From Halovenus salina (lineage in GTDB: Archaea; Halobacteriota; Halobacteria; Halobacteriales; Haloarculaceae): DNA of 64,000 nt. Position 1 is the stretch's first letter. Every line of letters starts with the position of its first letter. The notes beneath the pieces were generated by a model that ran no database searches, was not told the origin of the DNA, and was given only the letters and a program-made list of their open reading frames with translations. Positions 17,319 to 25,011 of the stretch are shown here, in pieces. The translations under genes were made by a program, and so were the position numbers. The stretch covers positions 1,178,001-1,242,000 of the forward strand of contig NZ_CP112972.1 in assembly GCF_026410925.1 (NCBI RefSeq), written 5' to 3'.

Positions 17319-18035
17319 ATGACCACCGTTGCCGTGTTGGCCGAGCTGCCCGACGACGTAGCGCTGGACCACGAGAGCCTCTCTCCGACGGATGCCACGG
17401 CGCTGTACCGCGCGTCACTTCTCGACATCTGTGACACCGTCCAGCACGGCGAGGCCGACCTGCTCGTGAACTACCCCGACTCTGACCGCAACAGCAAGAC
17501 GGAGTTGCAGTCGTTGCTCGATGCCGAGCTAGCGGACCCAGGCTCAGTCCGGTACGAGGTTCAGGTCGGGGAGAGCTACGCGGGTCGCGTCGGCAACACA
17601 CTCACCCATCTCCTCGATGCCGAGAACGAGCAGACAGTCGGCGTCGTCGAGCCGACGGCACCACTGCTGCGACGAGAGCACATCGGCACGATTGCGATGA
17701 AGCTCCGGCGTGACGACGTGGTCCTTGGTCCGACGACCGACGGCGGACTCTATTTTGCCGGGTTCACCGAGCCGGTTGATTTCACCGACAGCTACGCCCC
17801 GCCGGCTGTCGAGACGATGACTCAGCAGGCAGTCGATGCGGGGCTATCGGTCGCGTACCTGCCTGTCTTGCCCCGCATCGATACGCCTGCAGGACTCACA
17901 ACGACTGTCTCGCTCGTTAGGGCACGCGCTGGAGCAGACAAGATTGTCCCCCCACGGACGACGGCCTGCATCGAGAAGCTGGGACTGACGGTCGAAGACG
18001 GAGACGTCGTTTCGACGCATTCCGACAACTCTTAG
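17319..18035 (+). CDS. DUF2064 / TIGR04282-like glycosyltransferase-fold protein
   Basis: 238 residues. It has the nucleotidyl/glycosyl transferase-A-like pattern: VAVLAELP at the start, VGVVEPTAPLLRREHIGTIAMKLRRDDVVLGPTTDGGLYFAGF around residues 108-150 (the GPxxDGGxYxxG signature of the family). Related bacterial proteins lie near glycolipid genes. Substrate unknown. It ends 30 bases before tRNA-Ser. Confidence 0.8.
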   Translation: MTTVAVLAELPDDVALDHESLSPTDATALYRASLLDICDTVQHGEADLLVNYPDSDRNSKTELQSLLDAELADPGSVRYEVQVGESYAGRVGNTLTHLLDAENEQTVGVVEPTAPLLRREHIGTIAMKLRRDDVVLGPTTDGGLYFAGFTEPVDFTDSYAPPAVETMTQQAVDAGLSVAYLPVLPRIDTPAGLTTTVSLVRARAGADKIVPPRTTACIEKLGLTVEDGDVVSTHSDNS

Positions 18036-18065
18036 AGGGGGCAGGTAGAACAGCGTACTGCCGCT

Positions 18066-18151
18066 GGTGGGATAGCAAAGTGGCCTAATGCGCCTGCCTT
18101 GAGAGCAGGTGGGGTTTTGCCCCTCCTGGGTTCAAATCCCAGTCCCACCGT
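18066..18151 (+). tRNA. tRNA-Ser (anticodon UGA)
   Basis: 86 bases. Acceptor arm GGTGGGA / TCCCACC with discriminator G 18151; anticodon stem CCTGC / GCAGG around loop CTTGAGA, giving anticodon UGA (Ser, UCA codons). A long variable arm (TGGGGTTTTGCCCCT), as required for serine tRNAs, precedes the T arm CTGGGTTCAAATCCCAG. Left boundary of the metal-related island that ends at tRNA-Gly. Confidence 0.93.
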
Positions 18152-18179
18152 TTCTCGGAGTCACAGACGACGAAAAGCC

Positions 18180-18474
18180 TCATCTCCAACGTGGCTCCCG
18201 GAACAGTAGTGCGGAATCGCCCTTGCCGAAGATAGCGAAGCGGTCGCCCTCAGAAGCGTGCTTGTCGCCGCGATGCAGTTGCGTCACGTCCCCGGCCATC
18301 ACCGCGTCTCTGATCCGTTCGGCCGGGAAGAGTTCGGTCCAGCGGTCGCCCCACTGATTGTGCCAGTACTCTTTGATGCTGGGACGAGCAGCGAAGTAGC
18401 GCTCTTGTTGGGCCTTCGGAAGCGTGGCGATCCACATCTCTGTCGGACCGACCCGGGCTGACTGACCCTCATCT
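18180..18474 (-). pseudogene. Remnant of a second COG0523/CobW GTPase (C-terminal domain)
   Basis: The minus-strand frame (open from 18632, stop at 18180) contains a stretch that parallels the C-terminal domain of the intact GTPase at 19795-21048: GQSARVGPTEMWIATLPKAQ here against [20 protein letters not shown] there, then YWHNQWGDRWTEL against [13 protein letters not shown]. There is no start codon or GTPase domain; the part of the frame before ~18474 merely overlaps the end of the FAD-protein gene. After GDRWTEL the similarity fades, so the tail is probably shifted or decayed. Confidence 0.6.
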
Positions 18475-19701
18475 TCACGGAGAGAGACTCGCCGTTTGGT
18501 TGGGAGTTCTCTCTGGCTGAGAGTTGAGTATCCGTTCGGCTGCTCGGCGTGCACCCGGGATATTACCTGCAAACGCCCCAAGGCTTCCTTCTGCGAGTCG
18601 TCCAGTGACGAAGACGCGGGAACACTCGCCATCCCGTTTTCTCCAAGCGAGCGTCGAGTCCTCGAGTACCGGCATCCCTCGGTACCCTCGTTCCAACGCG
18701 AGTTCCGAGGCGATCTGGTCTACTAACGGCCGGCCGTACACTGACTCAAATCCCGTCGCCAGCACCACGCGGTCTGCTTGGTATCCGACCCCTTGCTCCC
18801 CAGTGAGAAGTACCCCGTCTTGTGTCTCGACCGCTGCAGTAAGCTCTTCGTGATGGTGCTCGAGATTGTCGACCCTGTCGAGTTCACGCCGTAGGTACGG
18901 CGGTATTGTGCCTTCGTTACGCGCCTTCCGGAGTCGGTCGTATCGTGCCTGTGATCCAGGCGGCAGTGAATGGAGTTGCTTGGTGATATATTGCCAGTTG
19001 AGCCACCGCGGCTCTGCCTCGCGTAGCGCACTTTGCAGGGGCGACCGCGAGCAGAGCACGACCGATGTAGCCTGGCCTGCCACTGAGGTTGCAAACTGCG
19101 TTGCGGTTGTTCCGCCACCGATGACCCAGACACGTTCACCGTCTCTGATGCGCTGCGGTGGGGCTGTCGATTTGTCCCAGACATGGCTGACGCGATCTGT
19201 CTCCTCTGCCCAAGTGGGACAGTGGAACCGTTCGTTTGGACCGACGGCGAGCACGACGTTTGCGGCCCGGATCGAACCACCGGTCGTCTCGACGCGAAGC
19301 GGTCCATCGCCAGAGATTCCGGTGACTGTCGCTTTATCCACTAACTTTCGGAGATCGAACCGCTTGACGATGTACTCTGCGTAATCTATGAAGAGATCCA
19401 GCGTCGGGCGGGGCTGGCTGTTCTGTGTCGGAACCAGTTCGTCCCCGCGGTCGTTCGCCTCGGCAAACCGTTCGAGTCCGAATGGTGAGGGACCAATGTG
19501 CTGGACGTAGTTCGATCGCAACGTCTCCATACCGCAGGCTCGTGCTTTCTGACGAAACGATGCGAGCAGTTCACCCTCGCTGTCCACGACCATGAGGTCA
19601 TCCGGGGTGATGCCGGATTCTTTCAGTTCACGGGCGAGATACGTCCCGTGGATCCCGCCGCCGACGATCAGCCACTCGACTCTCGAGTCCGGAGCGCTCA
19701 T
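18475..19701 (-). CDS. FAD/NAD(P)-binding oxidoreductase (N-hydroxylase-like)
   Basis: 408 residues. FAD site GGGIHGTYLA near residue 13, NAD(P) site VIGGGTTATQFA near residue 173, and the LATGFES motif near 325 that resembles the ATGY motif of lysine/ornithine N-monooxygenases and the COG4529-type FAD proteins. Divergently transcribed from the COG0523 GTPase with only 93 bases between them and a shared palindrome. This suggests joint control, probably by metal availability. Substrate unknown; a role in making a metal chelator or cofactor is possible but only inferred. A CobW remnant lies directly behind it. Confidence 0.8.
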   Translation of the reverse strand: MSAPDSRVEWLIVGGGIHGTYLARELKESGITPDDLMVVDSEGELLASFRQKARACGMETLRSNYVQHIGPSPFGLERFAEANDRGDELVPTQNSQPRPTLDLFIDYAEYIVKRFDLRKLVDKATVTGISGDGPLRVETTGGSIRAANVVLAVGPNERFHCPTWAEETDRVSHVWDKSTAPPQRIRDGERVWVIGGGTTATQFATSVAGQATSVVLCSRSPLQSALREAEPRWLNWQYITKQLHSLPPGSQARYDRLRKARNEGTIPPYLRRELDRVDNLEHHHEELTAAVETQDGVLLTGEQGVGYQADRVVLATGFESVYGRPLVDQIASELALERGYRGMPVLEDSTLAWRKRDGECSRVFVTGRLAEGSLGAFAGNIPGARRAAERILNSQPERTPNQTASLSP

Positions 19702-19738
19702 GTCTCAGCATACCAGCCAGGAGTATAATAAATTTACA

Positions 19739-19763
19739 TCTAATAATAATAACTCTTATTAGA
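19739..19763. promoter_or_regulatory. Candidate metal-regulator operator (palindrome)
   Basis: TCTAATAA - 9 bases - TTATTAGA, perfect 8-base arms, in the divergent promoter between the FAD-protein gene and the COG0523 operon. A TATA-like element (GTATATTT) follows at 19771-19778. Read on the minus strand it begins TCTAATAAGAGTTA, almost the same as a site at 22132-22145. No known repressor consensus is claimed. Confidence 0.5.
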
Positions 19764-19794
19764 TAGTGTTGTATATTTGCTACTGATGAATACG

Positions 19795-21048
19795 ATGACA
19801 ATCCCAGTGACAGTGTTGTCCGGAACACTCGGTGCGGGGAAGACGACAGTGCTCAATCACATTCTGGCGGAAAGCGGAGACCGTGATATCGCGGTACTCG
19901 TCAACGATATGGGTGAGGTCAACGTCGATGCGGAGCTCGTTGCCGAGTCCTCGGATATCTCTGAAGAGGAGGAGGAACTAATCGAACTATCGAACGGCTG
20001 TATCTGTTGTGAGTTGCGGGGTGACCTGTTGGACGCGATCGGGAGGCTCACGAGTGAACGTGAGTTCGACGCACTCGTGGTAGAGTCGACTGGCGTTGCC
20101 GAGCCACTCCCGGTCGCTCAGACGCTGACCATGGGCTTTAACCAGTCCGATCTCGATCCGACCGAGTTCTACGAGGAGACGAGCATCGAGCCACTGGCGA
20201 ACTGCCACCTCGATACGACAGTGACGGTCGTGGACGCCCACCAGTTTGAGGAGGCGATGAACGCCGACGAAATGCTGAACGACGATGGAACAGACAAGCA
20301 TCTTGGCGATTTACTCGTCGAACAGGTCGAGTTCTGTGATGTTCTCGTCCTTAACAAGTGTGACCTTGTCCCGAACGAGGAACTCAAAGAAATAGAGGAG
20401 ACCCTCGAACGCCTCCAGCCACGCGCAGAGATTATGAGAACCGAATACGGCGCTGTCGCTCCCGAGAAAATCGTCAACACTGGACGGTTCGATTTTGAGG
20501 AGGCGAGCCAGTCCGCAGGCTGGATTCAAGAACTCAAAGAGCCACACGCGTCCGCCGAAGAGGAACACGGTGTGAGCTCACTCGTCTTTCACTCACGACG
20601 GCCCTTTCACCCTGAACGATTTGCAGATCTACTCGATGCATTGCCAGAGACGATCGTCCGGTCGAAGGGTCACTTCTGGCTCGCCGGGCGTGAGGAGATT
20701 GCGTTGTCACTCAACGTCGCCGGCCAGTCCGTTCGCGTCGGTCCCGGCGGTCGGTGGATTGCAACACTTCCCGAGGCGGAACAACAAAAACAGTTCGAAG
20801 CAAACCCCGTTCTCGAGGAACTGTGGGACGAACAGTGGGGAGACCGCGGCACACAGTTGGTCATCATCGGTCGTGAAATGAACCACGACGCCGTTCGTGA
20901 ACAGCTCGAAGCCTGTCTGCTCACCGCCGAGGAAATGGAGGAGGCGTGGGACAGCTACGAGGATCAGTTCCCAACCTTTGAGTTCAACAATGAAGAGAGC
21001 GCCCCCGAGCAAGAAGATGGGGCTGAAGAACTCGGAATTGCAGACTAA
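19795..21048 (+). CDS. COG0523 (CobW-type) metallochaperone GTPase
   Basis: 417 residues from ATG 19795 ([18 protein letters not shown]); ATG 19786 three codons upstream is also possible. Visible are Walker A GTLGAGKT (residues 10-17), the metal-binding CxCC motif CICC (69-72), ESTGVAEP, and NKCD of the G4 loop. The CobW C-terminal domain includes [11 protein letters not shown] and a WIATLP block. COG0523 GTPases insert or deliver metals (Zn, Co, Ni); many bacterial ones are induced by zinc starvation. It is followed in an operon by a small HEAT protein and a zinc-site-deficient uS14 paralogue, which points to zinc. The acidic C-terminal tail is halophilic. Confidence 0.9.
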   Translation: MTIPVTVLSGTLGAGKTTVLNHILAESGDRDIAVLVNDMGEVNVDAELVAESSDISEEEEELIELSNGCICCELRGDLLDAIGRLTSEREFDALVVESTGVAEPLPVAQTLTMGFNQSDLDPTEFYEETSIEPLANCHLDTTVTVVDAHQFEEAMNADEMLNDDGTDKHLGDLLVEQVEFCDVLVLNKCDLVPNEELKEIEETLERLQPRAEIMRTEYGAVAPEKIVNTGRFDFEEASQSAGWIQELKEPHASAEEEHGVSSLVFHSRRPFHPERFADLLDALPETIVRSKGHFWLAGREEIALSLNVAGQSVRVGPGGRWIATLPEAEQQKQFEANPVLEELWDEQWGDRGTQLVIIGREMNHDAVREQLEACLLTAEEMEEAWDSYEDQFPTFEFNNEESAPEQEDGAEELGIAD

Positions 21049-21050
21049 CA

Positions 21051-21308
21051 ATGTCAGTCGAGTTTCAGACTGCCATAAAAAAGAGTGTAGCACGAGAAAA
21101 CCGATCGAGCGCGGTCGACAGACTCGCCGCAAAGGACGAGCGCGCGAATCTGTCGGTGCTCGTCCAAGCAGGCGGGCTTGCTGGCGAGTTTCGTCGCCAG
21201 GCACTCAAAGGACTCATCAACTGTGGCGGTACCGAACAGTTGAAATCGCTCGCAGACGACCCGTCTGTCCCGAAATCGTTGCGTCGGCGAGCCGAGGAGG
21301 CAGTATGA
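21051..21308 (+). CDS. Small HEAT-repeat-like protein
   Basis: 85 residues, all helical: an N-terminal helix ([29 protein letters not shown]) then two short helical hairpins ([49 protein letters not shown]) like PBS-lyase/HEAT repeats. It begins 2 bases after the GTPase stop and overlaps the uS14 paralogue by 4 bases (ATGA), so the three are an operon. Possibly an adapter for the GTPase or a ribosome factor; function unknown. Confidence 0.8.
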   Translation: MSVEFQTAIKKSVARENRSSAVDRLAAKDERANLSVLVQAGGLAGEFRRQALKGLINCGGTEQLKSLADDPSVPKSLRRRAEEAV

Positions 21309-21466
21309 GCGACGAAGAAAACACCGACGGACAAGACGAGCGAGAGCGACGAGTATGTCTCGATACTGGCCGCGAGCAGGGGCTGGTCGGCAAGTACGAC
21401 ATCTGGCTGTGCCGGCAGTCCTTCCGAGAGAAAGCCCGTGATATCGGGTTCAAAAAGCACGACTGA
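21305..21466 (+). CDS. uS14 ribosomal protein paralogue lacking two zinc-ligand cysteines
   Basis: 53 residues. After an acidic leader ([16 protein letters not shown]) it matches archaeal uS14: [17 protein letters not shown] then [14 protein letters not shown]. Normal archaeal uS14 binds zinc with two C-x2-C pairs; here the first pair reads C-L-D-T and the second C-R-Q-S, so one cysteine of each pair is lost. In bacteria such cysteine-depleted (C-minus) ribosomal protein copies replace zinc-binding copies under zinc starvation and sit next to COG0523 genes. Here it is the third gene of a COG0523 operon, overlapping the HEAT gene by 4 bases. The canonical rpsN should be elsewhere in the genome (spc operon). 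Confidence 0.85.
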   Translation: MSDEENTDGQDERERRVCLDTGREQGLVGKYDIWLCRQSFREKARDIGFKKHD

Positions 21467-21655
21467 CCGGAGAAGCACAAACGAGCAAGTCACAAACCAG
21501 CAGTGTGTTATCGTCGGCGGCGAGACGATTGTTGTCGGTGGCGAGATCACTACCGCTTGCCTGCACACTCGTGGAGCAGGGGTGGGTAACGATACTCACG
21601 CGACACCCACTTGAGTGGACGGTCGCCGAGACGGAGTCGTCGTGGGTCAACTGGG

Positions 21656-22069
21656 TCACATATCGAGGCGACCCTGCATGCCGAGCCACCGGGCTCGGAG
21701 CCTCTGTTTGTCGAGGTCACCGAGTTCGTTTCTCATAATCTTGGAGCCGCTTCTCGAATTCGCTGCAAGGATACTAGCGTCGGTAGCTTTATCGACGAAG
21801 TTCATTGCAGGAGTGATACCGAAGAGTGCAACGTCGATGTCTCCACTCGCGAATGCCTTGACGACGCTGGACCCGGAGCTGAACCGCTCGACTGTAACAT
21901 CTGCCGCGACGCACTCGTAGTAGTTCTTCTGCGTCATCACGTAGTGTTGCATGTTTGGATAACTCGGGACGTACGCAACCGTGACAAAGTCGAGTGATTC
22001 CTCTCTTTGACCCAGACAGCCAGCAATTCCTGTGGCCTGGAGCAGCACCCGGCGCAAGATGTGGACCAT
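21656..22069 (-). pseudogene. Truncated ABC substrate-binding lipoprotein (NitT/TauT/THI5-like)
   Basis: The frame encodes a signal-like N-terminus MVHILRRVLLQATGIAGC (lipobox GIAGC), then the first ~90 residues of a periplasmic-type binding protein: FVTVAYVPSYPNMQHYVMTQKNYYE and VTVERFSSGSSVVKAFASGDIDVALFGITPAMNFVDKATDASILAANSRSG. Similarity stops about residue 110; intact members are ~330 residues. The tail (LGDLDKQRLRARWLG) does not fit, so the gene is broken and the rest deleted. It lies downstream of nikR on the same strand, so it could once have been a metal uptake component. Confidence 0.6.
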
Positions 22070-22131
22070 CAGTGTTAGTAAAGACAATAGTAACTGCAGT
22101 AATTTCTGCAATAAAAATGAAGTAATTAACT

Positions 22132-22147
22132 CTAATAAGGGTTAGAA
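22132..22147. promoter_or_regulatory. Second copy of the candidate metal operator
   Basis: TCTAATAAGGGTTAGA lies ~63 bases upstream of the broken binding-protein gene. It has small dyad arms (TCTAA/TTAGA) and shares 13 of 14 bases with the minus-strand reading of the palindrome at 19750-19763 (TCTAATAAGAGTTA). Confidence 0.4.
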
Positions 22148-22199
22148 AAAAGAGAGGGTATCAGAAGCAGTTGTATTCCGTGAGGAGAAGGGAGCCAAT

Positions 22200-22628
22200 T
22201 CATTTCATATCGGCGAGCGGACCGAAGTCATCCACCGGCAGCACAGAGTAGTCGACGGTGAGCGTGTCCTTTGTCGCTCTGATCTTCCCGACAAACGTCG
22301 AGATCTCTTCGAGCGAGCCTTCCAACACAAACAGTTCCATGCAATGGTGGCCGCCAACATGGCTATGAAAGTTCGAAGCGACGATGCCCTCGTGTTCGTG
22401 GCGAAGATGCATCATTTTCTCTTCGACGCTTGTTGTTTCGTAATCGAAAACTACTGTGACGACGCCCATCAACTCTCGATCTTCGAGTTTTTTATCCTCG
22501 AACTCACCGAGGAGGGTCCGACCCGCCTCCCGAATTACTTCACTGCGACCAGTATAGCCGTGGTCGTCCGCAAACTGGTCGATTCGATTGAGCAACTCTT
22601 CTGGCATCGAGATACTAACGACGCTCAT
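22200..22628 (-). CDS. nikR: Nickel-responsive regulator NikR family
   Basis: 142 residues from ATG 22628. Ribbon-helix-helix DNA-binding domain at residues 1-45 ([35 protein letters not shown]), then an ACT-like metal domain. The Ni(II) ligands known from E. coli NikR are all present: His 77 (LRHEHE), His 88 and His 90 (FHSHVGG) and Cys 96 (HHCMELF). The protein is therefore likely nickel-responsive, or responds to a related divalent metal. The gene precedes the broken binding-protein gene. No intact nickel transporter is in the window. Confidence 0.92.
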   Translation of the reverse strand: MSVVSISMPEELLNRIDQFADDHGYTGRSEVIREAGRTLLGEFEDKKLEDRELMGVVTVVFDYETTSVEEKMMHLRHEHEGIVASNFHSHVGGHHCMELFVLEGSLEEISTFVGKIRATKDTLTVDYSVLPVDDFGPLADMK

Positions 22629-22649
22629 ATAACAACTGAATCCCCCTAA

Positions 22650-22662
22650 AATATTAAATATT
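22650..22662. promoter_or_regulatory. AT palindrome in the nikR promoter
   Basis: AATATT-A-AATATT, centred 28 bases upstream of the nikR start. It can be the TATA box, an autoregulatory site, or both. Too AT-rich to be decisive. Confidence 0.35.
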
Positions 22663-22739
22663 ACTATCTTCCGGACCAAAATTGAAGTGAGACTACATAA
22701 AAAGTGAGCAACAGCCTTGCCACTTTTAGTATGAATCAG

Positions 22740-22952
22740 TGGTGTTGTGGGTCAGCGTTCGAGTGAGGCGTCAGCCCGTCGGTCTTTCGTGTCGTGTTTA
22801 CGCCCGAGCGTTGGGCGGCGACCTTCCTGTTGCACGCCCAACCGATCCTCTCTGAACGCGGTGGGCACCTCGGCTACTCGCAGTCACCTGCAGACGATTC
22901 GGCCAGGGCGAGAGGCCACACTGAAATCCCACTCCTTTAGCGGAGGGGTAGT
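22740..22952 (+). mobile_element. Possible right end of an IS200/IS605-type element (remnant)
   Basis: The stretch after the nikR promoter has no convincing gene. Near its end the sequence ccacactgaaatcccactcctttagcggagg forms an imperfect hairpin (CCACTCC / GGAGGGG, about 22929-22948), followed by tagtttac. This resembles the right ends of haloarchaeal IS605/TnpB elements. A possible tnpB 3' end upstream could not be verified by translation. Confidence 0.3.
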
Positions 22953-23747
22953 TTACACCCGTCGAACGAGATGGTCGCGTACGGCTCGCTGACTTTCGGC
23001 GCAAAGCTCATCTAATCGTATTCCCGTTGAGAGAGCAGGATAATCGATAGGAAAATCCTGATAAAGATACTGAATTAGTGAGCGGTGCACAATCCCAGCA
23101 TGTGCGGCTTGACTCGTGGTTTCTTGGAGGAAGGTTTGCCGGTCTAGCAGTAACTGCTCGCAGCTGTCACGGTGAGATTCGAGCGTTGAATGCCTGTCCG
23201 CAAGCCCTTCAAATCCTACATCGAGCAACGGAGTTTCGTTGACATCAATAAGCCACTCTATGATTGGCGTGAGGGTATCCGCTGCAGTGGCAAGCTGGTC
23301 ACGCTCCCGATTTAGGGCAGCCTCCATTGCTTGGAGGTCCACCCGCTGGGATTGGGCTTCAGTCACGATAGCCTCCTGGAGATCGACCGTCAATCTGGTC
23401 TCGGTCGTCGGTGCGACTGCAATTGCGAGTGACTCCGATAACTCTGCGCGAATTGTCTGCAAAAGGGGCTCCTCATCGTCAAGGTCATCGACACTATGGG
23501 GACGAATCGTCTCTCGAAATGCCGTCCGAACCGCGGCACAATCCGTCTCTGTCTGGACGGACTGGTCAAGAAGCTGTGTTCCACCTGATGCGAGTGCTGT
23601 TACTTGGGATCCCGATTGGATTGAGCCCGGTGAAAGGTTTTTAACACGCGTGATGAACCGTTTGTAAGCAGTCTGCTTCTTCTGGACGGCATCGCGCTCT
23701 GAACGGACCCGTTCACGGGCGCTGTCAAGATGTGTTTCAAGACTCAT
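22953..23747 (-). CDS. Haloarchaeal coiled-coil protein (DUF7260-like), iron-box operon
   Basis: 264 residues. The N-terminus is a heptad-rich helix (LDSARERVRSERDAVQKKQTAYKRFITRVKNLS) like the DUF7260 family as I remember it. The remainder is helical with charged heptads (LNRERDQLATAADTLTPIIEWL). No membrane segment, no catalytic motif. Last gene of a four-gene operon: its start overlaps the stop of the preceding gene by 4 bases. Codon use is less GC-biased than in housekeeping neighbours, consistent with accessory DNA. Function unknown. Confidence 0.75.
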   Translation of the reverse strand: MSLETHLDSARERVRSERDAVQKKQTAYKRFITRVKNLSPGSIQSGSQVTALASGGTQLLDQSVQTETDCAAVRTAFRETIRPHSVDDLDDEEPLLQTIRAELSESLAIAVAPTTETRLTVDLQEAIVTEAQSQRVDLQAMEAALNRERDQLATAADTLTPIIEWLIDVNETPLLDVGFEGLADRHSTLESHRDSCEQLLLDRQTFLQETTSQAAHAGIVHRSLIQYLYQDFPIDYPALSTGIRLDELCAESQRAVRDHLVRRV

Positions 23748-24646
23748 GAAGATTCAGTAATTGGTGCAGTCGTAAGCCCCGCTGGTTCACCATCGACGTC
23801 CGCGGTGAGCGTAAATTGCCACGTGTCGCTGTTTGTTCGAGTTACCCCTGAAACGGTGAAGGTTGTATCGGGTTGGCGACACAACAGATCAATGGTGATC
23901 GGAAGCGTTGGAATAGCGGTATCCAGTGGGGACAGGGCGTATTCAGCGACTGTGATCTGACACTGCCGCTCGCCATCCACCGGGTCAACAGTCCATGGCG
24001 ATGTCGAGTAACTGTCGAGTAGCTCGATTGCCTCCATTCGGTCGAATGCAGCGGTGAGCGTAGTTTCTTGGGTCGATGAGACGGGCAATTGGGCTGCAGC
24101 CTGGCCGAGTACGGACGCTTGCGTCGTATTCGAAAGCTGTGAATCAAGTTCGGCAGCCATCTGTTCTAAAAGGCGCAAACAGAGCACATCTCGGCTGGAT
24201 ATCGTTTCGGCTGACTCAAAATACGCATCCATAACCGCCCGTTCTATCTCATCATACCCCTCGTTTGAGAGGGTTTCAAAGAGTGCGCCGGCAACCTGGT
24301 GGCAGAATTCGATCCGTCCCGACTGCTGTCCAGGAATGGCCGGAGCAGGGGGAAACGCCCATTCCTTGCGTGACTGTTCGGTAGCAGATGGCGGCCGGGT
24401 AACTGCAGGAGTCTCACAGACGATTGGATCATAACAGGGGACCTGCGGATCGTAGCGACGGAGAGCAGCCCGGTATTGTTCTGCAAGTTGGGCTGCCTCT
24501 GCCGCAGTTCGCCGATTCGGGAAGCGCTGGCCATCGACAGGAACGATTCGCTCACCAGTCCGACCACACAGGATCACATATGAGCCGTCCTCAACCACCC
24601 GCTTCTCGATCTGTGCCCTGATTTCTGTCAGTGTTTGTCCAACCAT
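23744..24646 (-). CDS. Haloarchaeal protein of unknown function (DUF7551-like), iron-box operon
   Basis: 300 residues. The N-terminal domain is well defined (IEKRVVEDGSYVILCGRTGERIVPVDGQRFPNRRTAAEAAQLAEQYRAALRRYDPQVPCYDPIVCE), which I associate with the DUF7551 family. The centre is helical (QVAGALFETLSNEGYDEIERAVMDAYFESA) and the C-terminal part is beta-rich (QCQITVAEYALSPLDTAIPTLPITIDLLCRQPDTTFTVSGV). It starts 1 base after the preceding stop and overlaps the next gene by 4 bases. It follows an iron-repressor-type box at the head of the operon, so it is probably induced when iron is short. Reaction or partner unknown. Confidence 0.8.
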   Translation of the reverse strand: MVGQTLTEIRAQIEKRVVEDGSYVILCGRTGERIVPVDGQRFPNRRTAAEAAQLAEQYRAALRRYDPQVPCYDPIVCETPAVTRPPSATEQSRKEWAFPPAPAIPGQQSGRIEFCHQVAGALFETLSNEGYDEIERAVMDAYFESAETISSRDVLCLRLLEQMAAELDSQLSNTTQASVLGQAAAQLPVSSTQETTLTAAFDRMEAIELLDSYSTSPWTVDPVDGERQCQITVAEYALSPLDTAIPTLPITIDLLCRQPDTTFTVSGVTRTNSDTWQFTLTADVDGEPAGLTTAPITESS

Positions 24647-24647
24647 A

Positions 24648-24824
24648 TTACTCTACCTCCGATTGGCGACCATCCACGGGTTGATCCCCATTCGGTGCAT
24701 TCTCGGTTGAATCAGCATTGTCTTGACGTTCGTTCGCACCAAAGATCCAGAGATAGACTCCTGCCCACAGTTCCCCTCGTTTTTCGCGCGTTGACTCAAG
24801 TAGGTACTTTCTGAGCATAATCAT
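24648..24824 (-). CDS. Small protein in the iron-box operon
   Basis: 58 residues, starting at ATG 24824 that overlaps the stop of the gene before it (ATGA). An amphipathic or weakly hydrophobic N-terminal half (MIMLRKYLLESTREKRGEL then WAGVYLWIFGAN) is followed by a polar acidic tail. It ends 1 base before the DUF7551-like gene, so translational coupling is likely on both sides. This tight packing is the main evidence that it is a gene. It may be a peripheral membrane peptide. No known family recognised. Confidence 0.6.
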   Translation of the reverse strand: MIMLRKYLLESTREKRGELWAGVYLWIFGANERQDNADSTENAPNGDQPVDGRQSEVE

Positions 24825-24991
24825 TCAGTAGCACAACACGAATCACTGTCCGGTCGGAGACGGAGTTCTGTACGTTCGATGGCGGCCAAAATCGGTAATT
24901 CTGATCCGCCCGCAGGCAACGAAATCGGGGCATTTGGCGTCTGAAACCGGTTTATTTGCCGGGACCGTCGGGAGTGTTCAGTTCCAGCCAT
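24821..24991 (-). CDS. Small first gene of the iron-box operon
   Basis: 56 residues (MAGTEHSRRSRQINRF ... SCCATE) with a basic N-terminus, a short apolar centre (ELPILAAIERTEL) and two adjacent Cys near the end. The ATG lies 6 bases after a palindromic iron box and about 26 bases after a TATA box, an arrangement that fits a leaderless transcript and matches the fhuD/fepB-like gene at 26231. Its stop overlaps the next start. No family recognised. Confidence 0.55.
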   Translation of the reverse strand: MAGTEHSRRSRQINRFQTPNAPISLPAGGSELPILAAIERTELRLRPDSDSCCATE

Positions 24992-24997
24992 TAGATT

Positions 24998-25011
24998 TTA
25001 GGCTAGCCTAA
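24998..25011. promoter_or_regulatory. Iron-repressor (DtxR/SirR/Idr-type) operator 2
   Basis: TTAGGCTAGCCTAA, a perfect 14-base palindrome that extends to 18 bases (TTTTAGG...CCTAAAA, 24996-25013). It matches the DtxR-family iron box. On the minus strand it lies between a TATA box (TATATTTTTT, 25011-25020) and ATG 24991. The plus strand also has a TATA-like element (AATATAAA, 25015-25022) towards the HEAT-repeat gene at 25156, so both directions may be controlled. Confidence 0.8.
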
